DNA of 11,328 nucleotides from Chloroflexota bacterium (lineage in GTDB: Bacteria; Chloroflexota; FW602-bin22; JAMCYS01). The stretch lies in the NCBI GenBank assembly GCA_021847625.1, contig JAJZQK010000050.1, positions 1 through 11,328 on the forward strand. Reading direction: 5' to 3'. Below the pieces are notes generated by a model that was not told the DNA's origin, ran no database searches, and saw only the letters and a list, made by a program, of their open reading frames with translations. Both the position numbers and the translations under genes were made by a program. Below, one piece after another: positions 1-6,726 of the stretch; positions within the stretch are counted from its first letter, which is position 1; each line of letters begins with the position of its first letter.

Positions 1-1568
1 AGGAGGTTGGTCGGCCCCTTGTGCAGGTCCGTCTTGCCCGCCTCCAGGCGGGCGGAGTCCACCAAGTCCTGGATCATCGAAGTCATCCGGTGGGCGCTGG
101 TGACGATGCGCCCCGCCATGGATGCCTCCCGCGGCCTTGCCGCTCCCGCCAGCTGGCGTTCCAGCCACTGCCCCATTCCCAGTATGATCGTGAGGGGGCC
201 GCGCAGGTCGTGGGAGATGAGACGTATATACTCCTCGCGAAACTCCTCGATTCGTCTGCGGTCGGTGATGTCCTGGAAGTATACTGTCAGCCCGTTGTGA
301 GCAGGGTAAGCGTGGACCTCGAACCACGTCGCGAAGGGCTGATAGCAGGCCTCGAACGTCACGGCAACCTGCTCTGACAGAGCCCGCTCGCATTCTCTCT
401 GGAACGGCGAGCCCAAGGCCTCGGGGAACGCATCCCAGATCTTTCTGCCGATGATCTCCTCTCGTGACGTCCGTAGGACCTGCGCCGCTCGCAAGCTCAC
501 ATAGGTGAATCGCCACTGCCGGTCGACGGCGAAGAATGCGTCACTAATGCGTTCGAGGATACTGGTGACCTCATTCCTTGCCGCCTCGTACTCCTCGGCC
601 AGTTCCTGCTCCCGCACGCCCGCCACCACCAGCTCGCGGTTGATCTCCTGCATCTCGCGGTGCAGCATCGCCCGGTCGATCGCCTCCGCGAAGAGGCCGC
701 TGACTACCTCGACTGCACGGTCGTCATCTTCGTAAAGCCGATGCGAAGCGTGCAAGCCGTAGGCCATCACGCCGAACAGGCGGTCCTGCACCACTAGGGG
801 GGCCACGGTCAGGCTGCCCAGGTTCTCCCCTTCGGCCAGACGACGGTCTAACTCATGCCGGAGCGCCACTTGCCTGGCGTCGTCTATGTGTTGCGCCCGC
901 CGCGTGCGTGCCGCCTCGCAGATGAGTGTCTCGCAGTCCAGAGGCAGCGAGCGAAGCATCGCCAGGGTGCTCTCGCTCAGCCTGCGGCTGGCCAGGAGAG
1001 CGAGCCGCCGGTCCTCGTCCTCCATCTGCCAGACGCCGATGGCCACCTGGCCACCCAGGGCTGCTATCATCTGGTCGAGCACCATCTCCAACACCTGATC
1101 CAACTCGACGGCGCCGGAGAGCCCGCGGGCTGCGGTGGCCACCGCCTGCCAGTAGCCTCGCGTGCGTTCCTCGCGGGTGATGTCTGAGGCGATCATGAAT
1201 GCCAGGATAACCCGCCCTCGTTCATCCACGATGGGTGTGGCGGTGAACTCGACGATGCGCTCCACGTTCGCGGCGGTGGTCAGCGTCGCCACCTGGCGGG
1301 GAATCGTCTGCCCGTCCAGGGCCCTGCCTAGTTCCGTCGGCGCGAACGGCTCTTCGCCGACCCTCCAGCCCCGAATCAGCTGCTCGTACTCATCTAGCGG
1401 ACGTAGAGCAGCCCCCTTGTCTGGGAGGTCGAGCAGGTCGAGGGCTACCTGGTTGATCGCCACCACCCTGCCGGGGTGGTCGATGATAAGCACTGCCTCG
1501 GACATTGCCTCGATCATCCGGGTTACCATCGGCAGTATGCGCTGCGTCGACTCGTACTCGTCTGCCAT
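1..1568 (-). CDS. PAS-GAF-PAS sensor histidine kinase, 3' end cut by window edge
   Basis: Reading leftwards from ATG at 1568, 522 codons stay open to the window edge. Visible layout: PAS-like domain about residues 10-135, GAF domain about 140-300 (the stretch SLTVAPLVVQDRLFGVMAYG, 252-271, is typical), a charged coiled-coil linker 300-335, a second PAS domain 335-437 ending in FQDITDRR, then a HisKA dimerisation domain. The H-box is SHDLRGPL with the predicted phospho-accepting histidine at residue 453. The HATPase domain must lie beyond base 1. No membrane segment is seen, so it is probably a cytoplasmic sensor; PAS and GAF domains bind small ligands, haem, flavin or cyclic nucleotides, but the ligand cannot be told here. 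The start has a GGAGG Shine-Dalgarno (1576-1580), 7 bases from the ATG and 20 bases after the stop of the KaiC-like gene, so it is the fourth operon gene. Its cognate regulator is not in the window. Confidence 0.93.
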   Translation of the reverse strand, partial: MADEYESTQRILPMVTRMIEAMSEAVLIIDHPGRVVAINQVALDLLDLPDKGAALRPLDEYEQLIRGWRVGEEPFAPTELGRALDGQTIPRQVATLTTAANVERIVEFTATPIVDERGRVILAFMIASDITREERTRGYWQAVATAARGLSGAVELDQVLEMVLDQMIAALGGQVAIGVWQMEDEDRRLALLASRRLSESTLAMLRSLPLDCETLICEAARTRRAQHIDDARQVALRHELDRRLAEGENLGSLTVAPLVVQDRLFGVMAYGLHASHRLYEDDDRAVEVVSGLFAEAIDRAMLHREMQEINRELVVAGVREQELAEEYEAARNEVTSILERISDAFFAVDRQWRFTYVSLRAAQVLRTSREEIIGRKIWDAFPEALGSPFQRECERALSEQVAVTFEACYQPFATWFEVHAYPAHNGLTVYFQDITDRRRIEEFREEYIRLISHDLRGPLTIILGMGQWLERQLAGAARPREASMAGRIVTSAHRMTSMIQDLVDSARLEAGKTDLHKGPTNL

Positions 1569-1588
1569 GGCTTTGCCTCCGCTTGTCA

Positions 1589-3280
1589 CTACAGCGCCTG
1601 CTCGACCGGACGGAACACCGCCTGCCCGCCATCACCCACGCGGATGATGTAGCTCAGCGCCACCAGGCGGTTGAGGGCAGCCGTCGCCTCCGACCGTGGC
1701 AAGTGCGTTGCCTGGGCCACGGCCTCGGCCGTGCCCTCCCGCAGCTCGATCAGCGCCCGCAGGACCATTGCTTCTTCGGCGGTGAGGCCGGGATAGGCTG
1801 GCCGTGCTGCTTCGACGCGTTGGGGCACGCCCGTGATGATCCCTCGGTAGTTGCCGAGCTTCTCGCCCACCACGATGCCGTGGGGCGTGATTTGGTACTC
1901 CCGCAGAGCCTTGCTGTGGTCGCTGCTGCGCATCTTGACTACCGTGATTACCCTGTGCAGCTCGCCCTCGACCTCGACGTAGCGCTGGAGGATGATGTCG
2001 TCGGTGACGAAGGAGATCTCGTGGGCGCTGAAGCGCAGCTGGCCGAAGTCTTCCACCACCTCCATCGTCATCAGAACCGTGATGCCCAGGCCGGTCAGCA
2101 TGCCAACCAACCGATAAAGCGACTCCCGGAAGTCGGTACGGAAGGTCGGCGCCAGCGCCAGCTCGAAGCCGGAGAGGGAGTCGATCACCACCCGCTTCGC
2201 TCTGACCTCGTGCACCGACAGGACTATCTCGTGCAGCGTCTCGTCCACAGAGAGGTCCAGCGGGCGCAGGTTGATCACCCGCAGCCTCCCCTGGCGCACC
2301 ATCGCGTCGAGGTCGAAGCCCAGGCTGAGCGCCCGTTGCTGGTACTCAAAGGGGTGTTCCTCGAAGACGGCGATTATGCCGGGCTCGCCCCGCTCTACCC
2401 CCTTGGCGATGAACTGGGTGGCGAACACGCTCTTGCCAGAGCCGGAGGGGCCGGCGATGAGTGCCGCATCGCCCTCCGGAATACCGCCGCCCAGCATCTC
2501 GTCGAGGCCGGCCAGCCCCGTGGAGGCGCGCCGCTCCGGCACGGGCCGGCGGGACTCCCCTATTCGCTGCGGTATCCGCGGGAAGATGCTAAGGCCGTTG
2601 TCGGTGATGCGGAAGGTTTGCAGGCCCGGTTGTGGTGCTTGGCCGCGCATCTTCACCACCTCCAGCTTGCGTACGATAGAGTTGCGTTTGACGCTGCGGT
2701 GGAGCCAGAGGATGCCGTCGGCCACCGTGAAGACCGGGTTGTCCCCCTGCTCGCCCCCGCCGTACTCGCCCAACAAGAACGTCGTCGCCTCCCAGCTGGT
2801 GAGGTACAGGGCGAGGCGCTGGACGAAGTTTTGCATCTCTAGCTCGCTGCTCGCGCCGCCGCCTACCGTGCGCACCAGGGTGCGGAAGGAGTCGACGACG
2901 ACGATGCCCGGGCCCGCCTCCTCGACGGCCTGCACAATGGTCTCCAGCACGTAGGCCAGGTTCCCATCCGCGGCGATGTCGCTGAGGTTGATGAACCTGA
3001 TGATGTCGCCCACCTTGGCATGGTCGAAGAAGGCCATCTGCTGCTGGTAGCGCAGCATCTTGAGGGTTGGCTCGCCCAGCACAGTGAAATAGAGCGCCGG
3101 GCGGTCAGCCGTGGCGTTGGCAAACACGATCTGATGAGCGAGCATCGTCTTGCCGGTGCCCGGCCCCCCGGCGATGAGGTTGAAGGAGTACTCGGGCAGG
3201 CCGCCGCCGAGGACCTCGTCGAGGCCGGGCACGCCCGTGGCCAGTCTCTCTATCTTCACGCGCTCGTTCTCCTCGCTCAC
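1589..3280 (-). CDS. KaiC-like dual-domain ATPase with C-terminal winged-helix-like tail
   Basis: A 563-residue RecA/RAD55-superfamily protein with two KaiC domains. Domain 1 has Walker A GGPGTGKT (38-45) and Walker B ending at D130. Domain 2 has GPSGSGKS (277-284) and Walker B ending at D367. Domain 2 keeps the KaiC double glutamate (FEE, E307-E308); domain 1 reads VLGEP (67-71) instead. A gapless match to the KaiC CII phosphorylation segment puts S423 at the S431 position and F424 at T432, with T426 and D427 also conserved, so single-site autophosphorylation is possible (inference). Residues about 495-560 look like a winged-helix domain, which cyanobacterial KaiC lacks. The start is GTG; its first bases overlap the upstream stop (GTGA), with a strong SD GGGAGGAG 5 bases before it. 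Likely role: ATP-driven signalling or timing protein working with the other KaiC-like protein and the kinase. Target unknown. Confidence 0.92.
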   Translation of the reverse strand: MSEENERVKIERLATGVPGLDEVLGGGLPEYSFNLIAGGPGTGKTMLAHQIVFANATADRPALYFTVLGEPTLKMLRYQQQMAFFDHAKVGDIIRFINLSDIAADGNLAYVLETIVQAVEEAGPGIVVVDSFRTLVRTVGGGASSELEMQNFVQRLALYLTSWEATTFLLGEYGGGEQGDNPVFTVADGILWLHRSVKRNSIVRKLEVVKMRGQAPQPGLQTFRITDNGLSIFPRIPQRIGESRRPVPERRASTGLAGLDEMLGGGIPEGDAALIAGPSGSGKSVFATQFIAKGVERGEPGIIAVFEEHPFEYQQRALSLGFDLDAMVRQGRLRVINLRPLDLSVDETLHEIVLSVHEVRAKRVVIDSLSGFELALAPTFRTDFRESLYRLVGMLTGLGITVLMTMEVVEDFGQLRFSAHEISFVTDDIILQRYVEVEGELHRVITVVKMRSSDHSKALREYQITPHGIVVGEKLGNYRGIITGVPQRVEAARPAYPGLTAEEAMVLRALIELREGTAEAVAQATHLPRSEATAALNRLVALSYIIRVGDGGQAVFRPVEQAL

Positions 3281-3739
3281 TCTTGCTCCTCCCGTTCGCC
3301 TGGGCCTGTTTCGGGTAGGGATAGGTCAGGCCATATTCTCTGAATCTCACGCACGGTTGTGCTGCGGCCAATGAACCTGGCGAGCAGCCAAATGAAGTTG
3401 CCGACCAGGGCCGCTAGCCCTTCCGCGACCGCGGCCGGGTCGCCACTCGCGGTGCTCTCGCGCAGACCCTGCAGACGAATCGCTGCCCCGGGGTTATCCT
3501 TGGCCGGCGTGGCCTCGACCGCCGCCAAGAGGGGATGCTCCCCTTTGGCCATATGAAGGGCGCGGGCGAAGAGGCTGCGGAAGCCTTCCCCCCCCCAAGA
3601 GGACGGTCAGCCGAGCGTCCAGCTTGTCAAGGACCGCCTCCGTCCCCGCTACTGTGTCGGTTGGGTTCGCTCGGGTAGCGGCTTCGTGGGCGATAAGAAG
3701 ATGGCCCAGATCGTGAAAGGCGGGAGTCGCTCTCCTCAC
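3277..3739 (-). CDS. Small helical protein of unknown function, split by a frameshift in a G9 tract
   Basis: Two overlapping open frames make one gene. The upstream frame starts with GTG at 3739 (overlapping the preceding TGA as GTGA) and encodes MRRATPAFHDLGHLLIAHEA onward to LTVLLGG at the G9 tract (3588-3596). It then drifts into low-quality sequence and stops at 3494. The downstream frame continues as EGFRSLFARALHMAKGEHPL and ends at 3277, overlapping the next start as GTGA. Removing one G (G8) joins them in frame as LLGGEGF and gives 153 residues. An internal ATG at 3552 could start a 91-residue fragment. The protein looks mostly alpha-helical and soluble; the segment LLARFIGRSTTVREIQRIWP is distinctive, but I cannot assign a named family. 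It is not KaiB-like by eye. Being sandwiched between two KaiC-like genes suggests a partner or regulator. The frameshift may be phase variation, a true null mutation or a homopolymer sequencing error. Confidence 0.72.
3588..3596. repeat. C9/G9 homopolymer inside the small operon gene
   Basis: Nine consecutive C on the plus strand (G9 in the coding direction) lie exactly at the junction of the two reading frames of the small gene. G8 would restore the frame. Tracts of this length are prone to slipped-strand mispairing and also to base-calling errors. Confidence 0.9.
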
Positions 3740-5214
3740 TGTTCCGCGTCTCCTCTCCGCGGGTTGCCCTCCCGTCTCTTGACGCGGGCCTCCCCCGGCA
3801 GCCGGGCGATACCGGTGAGTACCCCCTCAGCGGTCTCCATCTTGCCGAGCACGTTCAATCCTTGCTGGTCGATGACGTACTGGCGTATCGAGTGGTCGTG
3901 GCGGCTATCACGCATTTTGATGATCGAGAGGATGCGGTAGAGGTCGCCGTGGAACTCCACGTAGCGCAGTAGCAGCAGGTTCTCGGCCAGGACTGCCAGC
4001 GGGGTGTCGGAAAAGTCCAGCTCCGGCCCTACCACCTGGGCGATCTCCTTGGTGATGATCGAAGTGACGTTCTTGGCCCTAAGAAGGGCGGACAGGGCCG
4101 ACATGAGCCCCCGCTGGTGCCGGCCCTCGACGATGCCCTCTTGGAGGTCGGTGATGCTGTCGATGACGAGCCGTCGGGGAGCATGGTGCTCCACCTGCTG
4201 CCACACCTCCCCCATAAGGTCGTCGAAGACGAGGTCGATCGGCAGGCGATAGGAGATGTGCATCAGCCCGGAGTCCACGGCGGCTCGCAGGTCCAGGCCG
4301 AATGACTGCGCCTTGGCGATCAGCAGCTCGGGGTTCTCGCGAAAGCCCACGAGGAGCCCCGGCTCGCCGCGCCGGGCCCCTTCCGCGAGGAAGTGCAGGC
4401 AGGTGAGCGTCTTGCCCGTGCCGAGGGCACCCGCCAGCAGGGTGACGCTGCCCGCGGGCAGCCCGCCCTCCATCATCGCATCCAGCTCGGGCAGCCCCAG
4501 CGGCATCTTCTCCGTGTTGAGGCTGCTCGTGGATGGCACCGCCAGCGCCTCCAGCCGCGGCGAGACGGCGAGGCCGCGTTTGTCTATGCGCAGCGAGTGC
4601 TGCCCGAGGAGGGGGGCGAGGCCCCGCGCCTTGCGCACCTGGACCGTGCGGATGGCCTGGGTGCCGAACTCCTCCATCCCTAGTTCGAGGATGGCGTCGA
4701 CCATCGTCGCCTCGGGGACTGCCCGCTCGCGGGTTACCTGCTCGCGGCTGCTCGTAATAATGGTCGTGCGGCCCTGCGCTGAGAAGGTTGCCCCCAACTC
4801 GGACAGGAAGGCCCGCACCTCCCGCGCGTCGGGATGGAGGTAGCCGACGGTCATCAGCCCATCCAGGATGACAAGGCTGGCCTCGCGTTCGCCCGCCGCC
4901 TGGATGAGACCATCGGCGACCTTCTCCAGACTCTGCTTGGCGAGGGGGTAGATGTTTACCGTGAACAGGCGCCTGCCGATAAGGACCTCATCGCAGAACG
5001 AGAACGACCGCGCGTGCTCGAGCAGCCGATTGGGCGGCTCGGAAGGAGTGGAGACGTAGAGCACGTTCCGCTCCTCGGCGGCGGCCTGGAAGGCGATCTG
5101 CAGGCAGAGTGTCGTTTTACCGGCGCCCGGCGGCCCGGCTAAGAGGAGCACGTCCCGCTCGGACAGCCCGCCGCCGAGGACCAGGTCTAAGTTGGGCACA
5201 CCGGTTTGCAGCAT
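3736..5214 (-). CDS. KaiC-like dual-domain ATPase, first gene of operon
   Basis: A 492-residue protein with two KaiC/RAD55 domains. Domain 1 has Walker A GPPGAGKT (27-34) and Walker B SLVILD ending at D118. Domain 2 has GALGTGKT (262-269) and Walker B LVID ending at D352. Neither domain keeps the catalytic double glutamate (domain 1 VSTPSEPP, 54-61; domain 2 FRENPE, 291-296). The positions matching KaiC S431/T432 are A407/V408, so KaiC-type autophosphorylation is not expected. The segment RYVEFHGDLYRILSIIKMRD (417-436) is typical of KaiC domain 2. The basic, hydrophilic tail (about 475-492) has no recognisable domain. The start ATG has SD GGGGTGA (5221-5227) 6 bases upstream and a promoter just beyond. 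The downstream gene overlaps its TGA. Compared with the second KaiC-like protein it looks like the less active or regulatory partner (inference); a hetero-oligomer is possible. Confidence 0.92.
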   Translation of the reverse strand: MLQTGVPNLDLVLGGGLSERDVLLLAGPPGAGKTTLCLQIAFQAAAEERNVLYVSTPSEPPNRLLEHARSFSFCDEVLIGRRLFTVNIYPLAKQSLEKVADGLIQAAGEREASLVILDGLMTVGYLHPDAREVRAFLSELGATFSAQGRTTIITSSREQVTRERAVPEATMVDAILELGMEEFGTQAIRTVQVRKARGLAPLLGQHSLRIDKRGLAVSPRLEALAVPSTSSLNTEKMPLGLPELDAMMEGGLPAGSVTLLAGALGTGKTLTCLHFLAEGARRGEPGLLVGFRENPELLIAKAQSFGLDLRAAVDSGLMHISYRLPIDLVFDDLMGEVWQQVEHHAPRRLVIDSITDLQEGIVEGRHQRGLMSALSALLRAKNVTSIITKEIAQVVGPELDFSDTPLAVLAENLLLLRYVEFHGDLYRILSIIKMRDSRHDHSIRQYVIDQQGLNVLGKMETAEGVLTGIARLPGEARVKRREGNPRRGDAEQ

Positions 5215-5223
5215 AGTGATTCA

Positions 5224-5251
5224 CCCCACGATACCTAATTATGCCGTGGGG
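5224..5251. promoter_or_regulatory. Inverted repeat flanking the -10 box, candidate operator
   Basis: Perfect 7-bp arms CCCCACG (5224-5230) and CGTGGGG (5245-5251) are separated by 14 bases containing the -10 box and the predicted start site of the leftward operon. The right arm lies upstream of the predicted transcription start, so this would act as DNA (a repressor site) rather than as an RNA hairpin. The left arm overlaps the Shine-Dalgarno. The protein that might bind it is unknown. Confidence 0.42.
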
Positions 5252-5265
5252 GGGGGGTAAGTCAA
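5238..5265 (-). promoter_or_regulatory. Sigma-70-type promoter of the KaiC-like/kinase operon with C10 tract in spacer
   Basis: On the minus strand TTGACT (5265-5260) and CATAAT (5243-5238) each match the sigma-70 consensus at five of six or nearly so, separated by 16 bases. Ten of the spacer bases are an uninterrupted C run (plus-strand G 5248-5257). A start site near 5231 would give a short leader ending in the SD GGGGTGA and the ATG at 5214. One extra C would give the ideal 17-base spacer. Confidence 0.68.
5248..5257. repeat. G10/C10 homopolymer in promoter spacer
   Basis: Ten consecutive G on the plus strand, entirely between the -35 and -10 boxes of the leftward operon. It is the longest homopolymer I see in the window. 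Confidence 0.92.
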
Positions 5266-5335
5266 CCTCCTTCGTAACCGCCTGCCGACGCTGACGAGGA
5301 GGCTCACGGTTTCCTGGTAAGCCGACCGAGCGGCC

Positions 5336-5363
5336 TTGCTTTTGGCCTGACGTAGGGTAGAAT
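5336..5363 (+). promoter_or_regulatory. Probable sigma-70-type promoter of the dehydrogenase gene
   Basis: TTGCTT (5336-5341) and TAGAAT (5358-5363) are separated by 16 bases, about 30 bases ahead of the ATG at 5393. The -10 box is good and the -35 box is weak. It is divergent from the operon promoter, with about 70 bases between the two -35 boxes. Confidence 0.5.
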
Positions 5364-5392
5364 GGATCATACCTAGCACAGTAGGGGGGCGT

Positions 5393-6379
5393 ATGGACGA
5401 GAAGAACGGTGGCAGGTCGACGGCACGCAAGAAGGTCCTTGTCATCGGCCCCCCTGACGAGCCGTTCTGGGCCGGGCTGGACCCCGTGCGCGAGCGGGCC
5501 GAGGTCGTCATCGCCGAGGACGAGGCGGTGCTCGTGCGGGAGGTCGCCGCGGCCGAGGTAGTCTTCATCTGGACCCCCTCCTCTGTCTTGGAGTCGCTCT
5601 GGCCGCGGGCCCAGGCGCTGCGCTGGGTGCACGTGGCCTGGGCGGGCGTCGACGCCGTGCTCTTTCCAGAACTGGTGGCGAGCGACGTGCTGCTCAGCCG
5701 CTCTCCCGGGGTCTACGGCGACGCTCTGGCAGAGTACGCCTTGGCGGCCATGCTCCATTTCGCCAAGCGCATACCCGAGCTGGAGACCTACCAGCGCCAG
5801 CGGACGTGGCACAAGATAACCCCTGCCGGTCTGCGCGGGCAGACGCTCGGGATCATCGGCCTGGGCGACGTTGGGCTGGCGGTGGCAGCCAAGGCCAAGG
5901 CGCTGGGCATGCGCGTCGTCGGCCTGCGGCGCGCGGCCGGCGAAGTGCCGCCCGGCGTGGACGAGGTACTGCCGAGCAGCCGGCTCGACGAACTGCTCGC
6001 CGGTGCTGACTACCTGGTCCTCTCCGCCCCCCTCACGCCGCGGACGCGCGGCCTCATCGGCGAGCGGGAGTTTGCCCTGATGAAGCCGGGGGTCGTCTTC
6101 GTCAACATTGCCCGCGGCGGCATAGTGGACGAGGAGGCCCTGCTGCGCGCCTTGGTGGCGGGCAGACTTGGTGGCGCCGCCTTCGACGTCTTCGCCGAGG
6201 AGCCGCTTCCCCCCGAGAGTCCCCTCTACGATGCCCCGAACCTCCTCATCTCCTCCCACACGGTGGACAACGTGCCCGGCTGGGAGGAACGCGCGATTGT
6301 CCTCTTCGTCGCGAACTTCCAGCGGTACGTTGCCGGCGGGTTGCCGGCCAACCTCGTGAACAAGCAGCGCGGCTACTAA
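5393..6379 (+). CDS. D-2-hydroxyacid dehydrogenase (NAD(P)-dependent)
   Basis: A 328-residue cytosolic oxidoreductase of the D-isomer 2-hydroxyacid dehydrogenase family, which interconverts 2-hydroxy acids and 2-oxo acids (glyoxylate/hydroxypyruvate-type reductases are the closest kind by eye). The Rossmann motif is GLGDVG (156-161). The catalytic triad is visible: R241 in NIARGGIVDEEAL, E270 in FAEEP, and H289 in SSHTVD. Length is normal for the family. The second beta strand of the cofactor fold ends in VVGLRR (175-180) rather than an acidic residue, hinting at NADPH preference (inference). The histidine is followed by T instead of the more usual small or hydrophobic residue plus G. The start ATG follows a purine run AGGGGGG (5383-5389), close but usable as an SD, and the N-terminal 14 residues are an unstructured charged extension. 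It stands alone as a transcription unit; the exact substrate cannot be told. Confidence 0.92.
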   Translation: MDEKNGGRSTARKKVLVIGPPDEPFWAGLDPVRERAEVVIAEDEAVLVREVAAAEVVFIWTPSSVLESLWPRAQALRWVHVAWAGVDAVLFPELVASDVLLSRSPGVYGDALAEYALAAMLHFAKRIPELETYQRQRTWHKITPAGLRGQTLGIIGLGDVGLAVAAKAKALGMRVVGLRRAAGEVPPGVDEVLPSSRLDELLAGADYLVLSAPLTPRTRGLIGEREFALMKPGVVFVNIARGGIVDEEALLRALVAGRLGGAAFDVFAEEPLPPESPLYDAPNLLISSHTVDNVPGWEERAIVLFVANFQRYVAGGLPANLVNKQRGY

Positions 6380-6726
6380 GCGCTCGCATCACCTCAACCC
6401 TACCCTAATCTCGGCATTTTGCCGCTGCCTGAGGCCGTCGTCGCCAGGTCCCTGGGAGATCGTGGCACGCCAGTTGCCATAAGGTGAAAGCGGTCCTTCC
6501 ATATGGGCATGGCCTAACGTGATCATTGGCCGTCCGGCTTGGCCGGGTGATGCCAAGGGGAAAGTCCTTGCGGGCTTGTGCTTATCCGGGCGCATGCGGT
6601 TTACCCTTCGTCCGTTCGAAGGGCCCCCGGCCGGCGCTGCCGTGCAGGAAATGGGCGAGGCAGTCGCCGGCCCGGCAAATCTGGGCCGAGCGCGCGAGGA
6701 CTACTTACGCATACGGTGGTTGGTTT
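6380..6726 (+). other. 347-base intergenic region upstream of membrane gene
   Basis: No convincing gene. An in-frame TTG at 6526 would add 67 residues to the next gene, but that stretch is polar, arginine/proline-rich and unlike the family's N-terminus. A short stem CGGCA/TGCCG (6412-6424) follows the dehydrogenase stop by about 30 bases but lacks a T run. A better hairpin sits at 6604-6623. I see no promoter with both boxes well matched. Confidence 0.55.
6604..6623 (+). other. Perfect 7-bp hairpin in the leader region of the membrane gene
   Basis: CCCTTCG (6604-6610) pairs with CGAAGGG (6617-6623) around a 6-base loop. No T run follows, so it is not a typical terminator. It may be a leader structure or an operator-like site. 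The TTCGAA segment recalls a tRNA T-arm, but no acceptor or anticodon arm can be built around it. Confidence 0.35.

Noticed and set aside
1505..2842. 445-codon open frame on the plus strand
   Set aside because: It lies antisense to the KaiC-like gene, is rich in H, R, Q and A with no domain pattern, has no Shine-Dalgarno, and is the usual mirror frame of a GC-rich gene.
5117..6259. 380-codon open frame on the minus strand
   Set aside because: It is antisense to the dehydrogenase and crosses both divergent promoters and the start of the KaiC-like gene; its composition is typical of a shadow frame.
6604..6623. Possible tRNA T-arm (TTCGAA within a hairpin)
   Set aside because: The stem is 7 bp with a 6-base loop, and no acceptor stem, anticodon arm or CCA end can be found around it.
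6526..6726. 67-residue N-terminal extension of the GT39-like protein from a TTG codon
   Set aside because: Polar, basic sequence without family resemblance; ATG 6727 has a Shine-Dalgarno and places the first membrane segment normally.
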